The notes under the pieces: model-generated
What the model saw: the letters and a program-made list of their open reading frames with translations, nothing else
Told to the model about the DNA's origin: nothing
The model's database searches: none
Position numbers and translations under genes: made by a program
Shown: positions 7,041-12,819 of the stretch, in pieces
Layout of the letters: every line of letters starts with the position of its first letter
How positions within the stretch are numbered: position 1 is the stretch's first letter
NCBI GenBank assembly: GCA_937967725.1
Contig: CALBSY010000115.1
Location: 1-12,819, forward strand
Source: an uncultured Alphaproteobacteria bacterium
GTDB lineage: Bacteria; Pseudomonadota; Alphaproteobacteria; Caulobacterales; Aquidulcibacteraceae
DNA: 12,819 nucleotides
Direction: 5' to 3'

Positions 7041-7043
7041 CGC

Positions 7044-7400
7044 TCAATTTGTGCGCGCGGCTTTGATCGCCGCGGCGAGATCGTCGGGCTGAAACGGTTT
7101 TTGCAACACAGTGTGAGTGCGCCACTCTTCCTTCAATCCCGATGCGCCGTAGCCGGTGGCGAAGACAAAAGGCACGCCCCGCGCCTTCAGCACGTCAGCC
7201 ACCGGATAGGTGTGCTGACCATTCAGATTGACATCAATGATGGCGAAATCGATCGCCAGTTCGCTGGCCAGTTTTTGCGCTTCGTCGAGGCGGCCCGCGG
7301 TCCCGCAAACCTGGTGACCGAGATCGGTGATGAGATCTTCCACCATCATGGCGACGATGGATTCGTCCTCGACGATCAAGACTTTCAACTTATCCGTCAC
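7044..7400 (-). CDS. Stand-alone receiver-domain response regulator
   Basis: This is a 118-aa single REC domain with no output domain. Conserved phosphorylation residues are present: acidic pair E11/D12 in LIVEDES, phosphoacceptor D56 in AIIDVNLNG, T82 in FATGYG and K101 in LQKPF. The start is probably the GTG at 7400, giving VTDKLKVLIVEDES; longer versions of this frame run into the end of the kinase gene and add unlikely sequence. The Shine-Dalgarno region is only a G-rich stretch. It lies 19 nt downstream of the HWE kinase on the same strand, so the two probably share a transcript and a phosphotransfer route. Single-domain receivers next to HWE/HisKA2 kinases are common in Alphaproteobacteria. 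Its downstream target is not visible in the window. Confidence 0.92.
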   Translation of the reverse strand: MTDKLKVLIVEDESIVAMMVEDLITDLGHQVCGTAGRLDEAQKLASELAIDFAIIDVNLNGQHTYPVADVLKARGVPFVFATGYGASGLKEEWRTHTVLQKPFQPDDLAAAIKAARTN

Positions 7401-7419
7401 TGCCCGCCCGTCCCCGACG

Positions 7420-10050
7420 CTAATCTTCCAGCGGCGCGCTGACCCGCGCTTCCAAGCCGGTGCCATGATACAGTATGCGCGCCTCACCGCCCAGATCATT
7501 TGATAGGCCGCGCTCAATTAGCCGCGTTCCAAAGCCTTTGCGCCGCGGCGGCGTGACCGGCGGGCCGCCGCTTTCGCGCCAGTCCAGCGTGAGCACGCCG
7601 TCCTCGACGCGCCAGTCGATCGCGATGCGGCCAGTATTGTTCGATAGCGCGCCGTACTTTACGGCATTGGTCGCCAATTCGTGCAGCGCCATGGAGAGTG
7701 CAAGCGCTTGACGCGGCGTGACCCGCAGCGCCGGCCCTTTCGCGGCGATGCGGTCGCCTTGGCGAAACGGCGACATCGCCTGGCTGATGACTTGCCACAA
7801 ATCGGCGCCGGCCCAGTGCTCGCGAGTTAGAATGTCATGCGCGTTCGCCAAAGCGGCGATGCGTGAATTGAACAGCGCCAGCGATCCTTCGCGATCGTCG
7901 CTCGCGCGCAGTGTCTGCATCGCGAGCGACTGCACGGTTGCGAGCGTGTTCTTCACGCGGTGATTGAGTTCGTTGATCAGCAAAGTGCGCTGCTCTTCCG
8001 AACGCTTCCGCTCGGTGATGTCGCGCGCAATCTTCGACGCGCCGACGATGCGCCCCAGCGCATCTTTGATCGGCGAAACGGTCAACGAAATGTGGATGCG
8101 CTCGCCATTCTTGCGCTGCCGGATCGTCTCATAGTGCGAAAGGCTTTCGCCGCGGCGAATGCGATCGATGATGCCGGGCTCTTCGCTTTGATATTCGGGC
8201 GGGATCAGCGTGAGGATGGACTTGCCGACGATCTCCTCGGCCTTGTAGCCAAACAGTCGTTCGGCGCCCTTGTTCCAGCTGGTGATCACGCCATTCAGAT
8301 CCTTGCTGACAATGGCGTCGCCGGAGTTTTCGACGATAGAGATGAACTTCTGACGCACCTCTTCCGCGACCAATCGCTCGGTAATATCGGTATTGGTGCC
8401 AAACCAGCGAACGATATGACCCCGCTCGTCGCGGATGGGCAGCGCGCGTGACAGAAACCAGCGGTACTCGCCGTCCTTGCCGCGCAGCGGAAACGTGTCT
8501 TCCCACGGCTCGCCGCTGGCGATGTGTTTCTTAAACTGCGCGGTTACGCGGTCGACGTGATCGGGATGATGCACGCGCTGCCAGCCCCAGCCCTGCATCT
8601 GCTCCAGCGTCGTGCCGGTGTAGTCAAACCAGCGCTTGTTGTACCAATAGATCCAGCCCGTGGCGTCGGTCATCCAGGTGAATTGGTGGATGTTGTCAGC
8701 CAGAGCGCGAAACTCCGCATCGCTCTTGCGTTGGCGCTCTTCGGCCCGCTTGCGCTCGCTGACGTCGCGGGTGACAGCCAGCTGCACCGTGGTTCCGTCG
8801 GGATTGCGGAACGGCGCAGCATGCGTCTCCATGTGGCGGCGTACGCCGTTCAGGCCAATGATGTCGAATTCCAGCGATCCGCGATTTCCCGCGCAGACCG
8901 CCTCATTGAGCGCCTTGAAGGCTTCCCGATGCTCCGGCGCAATCACGTCGTAGATTGACGCGCCTTCCAGCGTTTCGAAGCAATCGGCGCCGACCATGGC
9001 GAGACCCGAGGAGTTCATGTGCAATAGCGCGCCGTCGGGCGCGACGAGTTTCACGCACTCCGGCGTCGTCTCGATGATGGCGCGGTAACGCGCTTCGCTC
9101 TCGCGCAAAGACGCTTCGCCTCGCGTGCGCGCGATGCTGAAGCTCAACTGATGCGCAATCGTCATCGCCAGATTGAGTTCTTCCGGCGTGAACACATGCG
9201 GCGCATCGAAATACACCATGAACTTGCCGACAACGCCGCCATCGACGCTTAGGGGCACAAACGCCAAGGCGCCGATGCCTTCGTTGCGGATCGTCGCTTT
9301 GAGCGCATCGTCGATCTCAGCTGCTTCAATGTCGTCGATTGTGAACAGTTCGGCGTTGCGTTCGCCCGGCTTCCAGGGCGTGTGGCCGGTAACGGCTTTG
9401 CGGTACGCTGACGACAGGCCGCGCGCGGCGACAAATTGCATGACGCCGCAGTCGTCGAACAGCAGGATCGAGCAGCCGCTACAGCGCACCGCAGCGAGGA
9501 TGGCGTCGAGGGCGGCTCCATGCAAATCCGACATCGTTTCCGCACGATGCAGACGGTCGGTAAATCGATACAGTGCGGCTTGCTCCTCGGCGTAGCGCGC
9601 GGCGGCGGCCTCGGCGCGGGTGACCGCGCTTATGTCCACCAACAGATTCACCGCGCCCGTGAGGGCGCCGTTGGCGTCGAACAATGGCGTCGGGAAAGGC
9701 GTCAGCGGCATGCGCTCGCCATTGGGGCGCTCGGCGATAACCTGCACGCCGCGCACGGGACGGCCTGTCTTGAGCGCCTCCGCCATTGGGCATTGATCGA
9801 GCGGCAGAGGCTCACCGTTAGCGCGGTAGAGTTTCCAGGTGACGCACCACTTGTCTTGCCCGATGCGCGGCGTGCGACCGGCCAGTTCTTCAGCGGCGCG
9901 GTTGAAGTAGGTCACGACCCCATCTGCGTCGGTGGTGTAGACGGCGGTCGGGAGCACATCGAATAAGGCGCGAAAATTGGGCTCGGCGATTGCGCCGGGC
10001 GCCTTTTGGCCGCCTGTGCGCCCCCTTCCGGCTTCCGCGATGTTGCTCAA
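7420..10050 (-). CDS. Cytoplasmic multi-PAS/GAF HWE-family sensor histidine kinase
   Basis: Numbered from the TTG at 10050 (876 aa), the order is PAS (about 25-145), GAF (about 160-312), PAS (316-435), PAS/PAC (443-562), PAS/PAC (565-682) and an HWE-type kinase core (690-876). PAS ends are marked by RDVSERKRAEE, NTDITERLVAEE and RDITERKRSEE. The kinase core has the phosphoacceptor in NELNHRVKNTLATVQSLAMQ (H697), the N-box HELATNAVKYGALS (N795), the diagnostic W-x-E in DWRESGGPPV (W824, E826) and a GFGTRLIERGL G-box. No membrane segment is visible, so it probably senses a cytosolic signal, perhaps redox, light or a small ligand; the PAS cofactor cannot be told. The start is uncertain: TTG 10050 follows GGGGAG at 8-nt spacing; GTG 10059 and TTG 10104 (894 aa) are in frame. 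Its partner receiver gene follows immediately. Confidence 0.92.
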   Translation of the reverse strand: MSNIAEAGRGRTGGQKAPGAIAEPNFRALFDVLPTAVYTTDADGVVTYFNRAAEELAGRTPRIGQDKWCVTWKLYRANGEPLPLDQCPMAEALKTGRPVRGVQVIAERPNGERMPLTPFPTPLFDANGALTGAVNLLVDISAVTRAEAAAARYAEEQAALYRFTDRLHRAETMSDLHGAALDAILAAVRCSGCSILLFDDCGVMQFVAARGLSSAYRKAVTGHTPWKPGERNAELFTIDDIEAAEIDDALKATIRNEGIGALAFVPLSVDGGVVGKFMVYFDAPHVFTPEELNLAMTIAHQLSFSIARTRGEASLRESEARYRAIIETTPECVKLVAPDGALLHMNSSGLAMVGADCFETLEGASIYDVIAPEHREAFKALNEAVCAGNRGSLEFDIIGLNGVRRHMETHAAPFRNPDGTTVQLAVTRDVSERKRAEERQRKSDAEFRALADNIHQFTWMTDATGWIYWYNKRWFDYTGTTLEQMQGWGWQRVHHPDHVDRVTAQFKKHIASGEPWEDTFPLRGKDGEYRWFLSRALPIRDERGHIVRWFGTNTDITERLVAEEVRQKFISIVENSGDAIVSKDLNGVITSWNKGAERLFGYKAEEIVGKSILTLIPPEYQSEEPGIIDRIRRGESLSHYETIRQRKNGERIHISLTVSPIKDALGRIVGASKIARDITERKRSEEQRTLLINELNHRVKNTLATVQSLAMQTLRASDDREGSLALFNSRIAALANAHDILTREHWAGADLWQVISQAMSPFRQGDRIAAKGPALRVTPRQALALSMALHELATNAVKYGALSNNTGRIAIDWRVEDGVLTLDWRESGGPPVTPPRRKGFGTRLIERGLSNDLGGEARILYHGTGLEARVSAPLED

Positions 10051-10136
10051 AACCCGCACTCCCCGCGCATCACACAGCCCGCGGCAACCCGGAGCAACGC
10101 CCAAAACGAGAGAAGGTTCCCCGGGGGACTGGGAGC

Positions 10137-10919
10137 TTACACCTTTCGCTCGACCATGGCCTTCTTGATCTCGGCGATGGCCTTGGCCGGGTTGAGGCCC
10201 TTGGGGCAGACCTGGGCGCAGTTCATGATGGTGTGGCAGCGGTAAAGCTTGAACGGGTCCTCGAGCGCATCGAGCCGCTCGCCCTGGTTCTCGTCGCGGC
10301 TGTCGGCGATCCAGCGATAAGCCTGCAACAGAGCGGCTGGGCCATAGAAGCGATCGCTATTCCACCAATAGGACGGGCACGACGTGGAGCAACAGGCGCA
10401 GAGGATGCACTCGTAAAGGCCGTCTAGCTTGGCCCGCTCTTCCGGACTCTGACGCCATTCCGTATCGGGTTGGGGCGTCACAGTTTGCAGGTAGGGCTGG
10501 ATCGCCGCGTACTGGGCGGTGAAGTTGTTGAGGTCGGGCACTAGGTCTTTCACCACCGGCTGGCTCGGCAGCGGCGCGACCGTGATCACGCCCTCGGGCA
10601 ATTCGTCCATGCCCTTTGTGCAGGCGAGCGTGTTGCGGCCGGAAATATTCATCGCGCATGAGCCGCACACGCCCTCCCGGCACGAGCGGCGGAAGGTCAG
10701 CGTCGAGTCGATGTCGTTCTTGATCGCGATCAGCGCGTCCAGGACCATTGGGCCGCAAGTGTCGAGATCGAGCTCGTAAATGTCCCAGCGCGGATTGTTT
10801 CCGGCGTCGGGATCGTAGCGATAGACCTTGAATGTGCGCACGTTGACGGCGCCCTGCGGCGCGGGATGGCGCTTGCCTGCTTTGATCTGCGAATTGCGCG
10901 GCAACGTGAGCTGAACCAT
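10137..10919 (-). CDS. sdhB: Succinate dehydrogenase iron-sulfur subunit
   Basis: This 260-aa protein is SdhB, the electron-transfer subunit of complex II. It passes electrons from the SdhA flavin to ubiquinone at the inner face of the cytoplasmic membrane. All cluster ligands are visible: [2Fe-2S] C80, C85, C88 and C100 (SCREGVCGSCAMN, LAC); [4Fe-4S] C171, C174, C177 and C181 (CILCACCSTSCP); [3Fe-4S] C228, C234 and C238 (CHTIMNCAQVCPKGLNP). The length is normal for alphaproteobacterial SdhB. The ATG at 10919 gives the usual MVQLTLPRNS start; the frame stays open further upstream into creD, but that is a shadow. There is no strong Shine-Dalgarno site, and a GC hairpin ends on the start codon. 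sdhA is expected directly upstream in most bacteria, but here the upstream neighbour is a creD-like gene 56 nt away. Confidence 0.97.
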   Translation of the reverse strand: MVQLTLPRNSQIKAGKRHPAPQGAVNVRTFKVYRYDPDAGNNPRWDIYELDLDTCGPMVLDALIAIKNDIDSTLTFRRSCREGVCGSCAMNISGRNTLACTKGMDELPEGVITVAPLPSQPVVKDLVPDLNNFTAQYAAIQPYLQTVTPQPDTEWRQSPEERAKLDGLYECILCACCSTSCPSYWWNSDRFYGPAALLQAYRWIADSRDENQGERLDALEDPFKLYRCHTIMNCAQVCPKGLNPAKAIAEIKKAMVERKV

Positions 10920-10946
10920 GCCCCGGTGATGGCGAGCGCCGGGGCA
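10919..10946 (-). promoter_or_regulatory. Hairpin abutting the sdhB start codon
   Basis: On the minus strand, TGCCCCGG (10946-10939) pairs with CCGGGGCA (10926-10919), an 8-bp perfect stem with a 12-nt loop. The last stem base is the A of the sdhB ATG. The only G-rich, Shine-Dalgarno-like bases before sdhB lie inside the stem. It could be the 3' hairpin of the creD transcript (no T-run follows) or could modulate sdhB translation. The structure is seen in sequence; the role is inferred. Confidence 0.45.
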
Positions 10947-10975
10947 AGCGTCAAGGCGACACGTCGCCCCCGGCC

Positions 10976-12403
10976 CTACTCCGCGGTGACTGGCCTCGTT
11001 TCGCTGCCGCGGCCGTACCAATCGATGCGGCGGGTGGCGATCATGGTGGCGGCGATGACGGCGAAGGCGACGACCGAACCGGCCAGCAACGCGAAATCCT
11101 CCAGTGTCATCAGCACGTACATCGCCGCATAGAGCAGACCGAGACCGATCAGCGCGCGCAAGCCAACCGCGGCCGAGGCGAACGAGGCGCCGGCATAGTA
11201 GCCGAGCAGCGCAACCGTGGCGGCGGCGGCGATGAAGAAGGCCGGCGTAAAGCCGATAATTTCGGTCATCGACAGCAGCAATAGGTAGAACACGCATTGC
11301 GCGAGACCGACCAGGATGTATTGCGCCGGGTGGGCTTTGCGCCCGCTGACCGCCTCGAAGATCAGCGTCGCCAGAAACACGATGCCGATGAACATGATGC
11401 CGTAGCGAACCGCGCGCACAACGCCCTGATAGATGTCGTCGGAGGCGACGAAGGTCACGGCCATGTCGCGCCCCGCGGCCGCGCCCAGATTGAAACTGTT
11501 GAGATCCGCCGCCTTCTCCACGCCACGCGCAACAAACGGCACGCGCCAGGACACGACAAAACCCTGATCAGTGGACTGCAGCGCCTCGCTGGACTGGAAG
11601 TAACCCTCTGCGCGCGCGTCCTCACGGTGGCCGCGGATTGTGGCGGAGGTATCCTGTGCGAAAGCCGCGATGGAGAACCGCTGCGCGCCGGTGAGTGAAA
11701 GCCGAGTCTCTACGGTGAAGGCGGCGGGCGCGCTGTCGAGGCGCGCGGGCGCAGCGAACGCCGGCAAGATCGTCGGCGGCGCAACCGCGGGCGGAGAAGA
11801 CAAGCCCGGCCGCACGTAATCGCGAGCCGGCGCGGCAAGATTCAGGTCGGAGATCGGTTCGAAGGTTTCACTCGATCCATCCGGGAAACGCAATTGCGCG
11901 GCGTTGCGAATAGAGCGGCTGTCGCTGACGAACATGACGATCCGCGCCTGGCTCCAATCGAACCGGTAGGCGTCATCGACGTCTTCGAGCGCTGCGGCAG
12001 GGCTGAAACTGGCGTCGAACTCGGTATCGGCAGTGTAGATCGCGGCGCGATAGATACCGACCGGGCGATCCGTGACGGTCAGCGTCGTATCCGCCGATCC
12101 GGTGTCGGCGAACACAACGAACGAACCGCGCTCGGTGCGCCGCTGCGAGCGGCCTTCACTGTCCGTGCCTTCGACCGTGCGCTGATACGGCACGAGCAGC
12201 ATCGGACCGCCGACCACCTGCGCGCCGCCGGCGTTGGCGCCGATCTCCGCGGTGACTTGATTGGCGCGCGCCTGGCGTTCGCCGACGAGACCGCCGACAA
12301 CGATAAGCGGAATGCCCATGGCTAGAACCAGCAAACAAACCAGCAGCAGTTTGAGTCCTAGCGATCCGCGCGGGATCAGGCCCGAGATCGGGTTCGTCGC
12401 CAC
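10976..12403 (-). CDS. creD: CreD-like inner-membrane protein
   Basis: This 475-aa protein fits the CreD family (cell envelope integrity; regulated by CreBC in enterobacteria). It has one N-terminal membrane helix (about 15-42, LGLKLLLVCLLVLAMGIPLI), a long periplasmic-type domain (about 45-325) and a C-terminal cluster of about five to six helices (roughly 335-462). Family-typical stretches are RYGIMFIGIVFLATLIFE, HPAQYILVGLAQCVFYLLLL and MTLEDFALLAGS. The start is GTG at 12403, with GGGAGGG upstream at 6-7 nt spacing. Its molecular function is not established in the family, beyond links to envelope stress and beta-lactam response. No creB or creC gene is in the window, so any regulation must differ or lie elsewhere. 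It lies 52 nt downstream of a small membrane protein gene on the same strand. Confidence 0.9.
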   Translation of the reverse strand: MATNPISGLIPRGSLGLKLLLVCLLVLAMGIPLIVVGGLVGERQARANQVTAEIGANAGGAQVVGGPMLLVPYQRTVEGTDSEGRSQRRTERGSFVVFADTGSADTTLTVTDRPVGIYRAAIYTADTEFDASFSPAAALEDVDDAYRFDWSQARIVMFVSDSRSIRNAAQLRFPDGSSETFEPISDLNLAAPARDYVRPGLSSPPAVAPPTILPAFAAPARLDSAPAAFTVETRLSLTGAQRFSIAAFAQDTSATIRGHREDARAEGYFQSSEALQSTDQGFVVSWRVPFVARGVEKAADLNSFNLGAAAGRDMAVTFVASDDIYQGVVRAVRYGIMFIGIVFLATLIFEAVSGRKAHPAQYILVGLAQCVFYLLLLSMTEIIGFTPAFFIAAAATVALLGYYAGASFASAAVGLRALIGLGLLYAAMYVLMTLEDFALLAGSVVAFAVIAATMIATRRIDWYGRGSETRPVTAE

Positions 12404-12455
12404 GTTATTCCCTCCCGCGCGTCAGGTGCTGCGCGCGCAACAATGATCGCCGCGA

Positions 12456-12818
12456 TCAAGGCGAGATGTCGACCGGCACCGAGCTTTCCGGCGGCGTCCA
12501 GATGTCTTCTTCGGGCGGCGCGGGCGCCGCGGCGCTGAGCGCGATGACGAACGCCGCAGCGCCCGCGAGCGCGCAGCCGAATGACCACAACAGCGCGATC
12601 CAATCGTAGGATTGCGACACGCGCTCCGGCTCGCCGCCGCGCGCCAGCGTCGCCTGCCGGCGCCATTCGATTAGCCCAAAGCCGATCACGAAAACCAGCG
12701 GCACCCAAAATCCCCAAGGTGCGGCCGTGGGCATCCCTGGCCGTACGAACAGCCCGAGCGATCCGAGCGCCAATCCGCCCAAGATCAGGAATTCCACCAG
12801 GGCCTGGCCGCGGCGATC
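12456..12818 (-). CDS. Small multi-helix membrane protein, 5' end probably beyond the window
   Basis: Not recognised as a named family. A GTG at 12797 would give 113 aa, but the frame is open to the right edge. The extra codons read DRRGQAL before VEFLILGGLALGSLGLF, so the joined text RRGQALVEF resembles the N-terminal membrane-anchor motif of TadE/Flp-type pilin-like proteins. This suggests the true start lies outside the window; no Shine-Dalgarno site precedes the GTG. Three hydrophobic segments are visible: LILGGLALGSLGLFV, WVPLVFVIGFGLI (followed by basic EWRRQ) and LLWSFGCALAGAAAFVIAL. A Pro/Glu-rich acidic tail ends VPVDISP. The second and third helices are not typical of TadE, so a generic small inner-membrane protein is more likely than a pilin. 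It precedes creD on the same strand. The stop codon lies in a short dyad, TGATCGC-C-GCGATCA (12444-12458). Confidence 0.6.
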   Translation of the reverse strand, partial: DRRGQALVEFLILGGLALGSLGLFVRPGMPTAAPWGFWVPLVFVIGFGLIEWRRQATLARGGEPERVSQSYDWIALLWSFGCALAGAAAFVIALSAAAPAPPEEDIWTPPESSVPVDISP

Positions 12819-12819
12819 G

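Noticed and set aside
7401..7517. Longer N-terminus of the response regulator
   Set aside because: It overlaps the kinase coding sequence in another frame; the receiver fold begins right after the GTG at 7400.
10112..10130. CCCCGGGGG symmetry after sdhB as a terminator
   Set aside because: The palindrome has no loop room for a stable hairpin and no T-run is properly placed.
10920..11297. N-terminal extension of the sdhB frame (would give 386 aa)
   Set aside because: It overlaps the 3' end of the creD-like gene, is Arg/His-rich nonsense, and SdhB proteins start at MVQLTLP.
1..12819. CRISPR array, tRNA, insertion sequence or defence island
   Set aside because: No spaced direct-repeat array, no tRNA cloverleaf, no transposase or terminal inverted repeats, and no defence-family genes; the lone HerA-like ATPase has no nuclease or SIR2 partner.

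Overview
The window is GC-rich, densely packed chromosomal DNA that looks alphaproteobacterial. The SdhB sequence, a ZapE/AFG1-type ATPase, a CreD-like membrane protein, an HWE-family histidine kinase and good Shine-Dalgarno sites next to ATG, GTG or TTG starts all fit that group. Caulobacterales/Hyphomonadaceae is my guess from the overall feel of the proteins, not something shown here. I see no insertion sequence, phage gene, tRNA, rRNA or CRISPR array.

Layout, left to right. A minus-strand membrane-protein start (probably an AI-2E family transporter) runs off the left edge and is divergent from a HerA/DUF853-type ATPase (156-1637, +). Next on the minus strand are a small TPR lipoprotein that appears to be broken by a one-base frameshift (1799-2115) and the ATPase ZapE (2225-3331). 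Divergent from zapE is a PlsC-like acyltransferase (3438-4367, +). Its stop overlaps the stop of a convergent lipoprotein amidohydrolase (4364-5642, -), which is frameshifted by a 19-bp tandem duplication. An AT-rich, dyad-rich divergent spacer (5643-5810) leads to a secreted TPR plus EF-hand protein (5811-7040, +).

The right half is read leftward as a close-spaced series on the minus strand, in transcription order: a small membrane protein entering from the right edge, creD-like, sdhB, a large cytoplasmic PAS/GAF HWE histidine kinase, and a stand-alone receiver-domain response regulator. Gaps are 52, 56, 86 and 19 nt, so partial co-transcription is possible. The kinase and receiver form a plausible two-component pair. 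sdhB lacks its usual sdhA neighbour immediately upstream.

Most of the content is housekeeping or envelope-related, and I do not see a convincing new multi-gene system. The clearest unusual signals are the two disrupted lipoprotein genes. One is an exact 19-bp slippage duplication whose removal restores an intact 419-aa amidohydrolase. The other is a signal peptide with a strong ribosome site that sits in a different frame from the TPR repeats it should precede. Smaller points are dyad-symmetric motifs in the 5643-5810 spacer, a hairpin that ends on the sdhB start codon, and an RRGQALVEF motif at the right edge.
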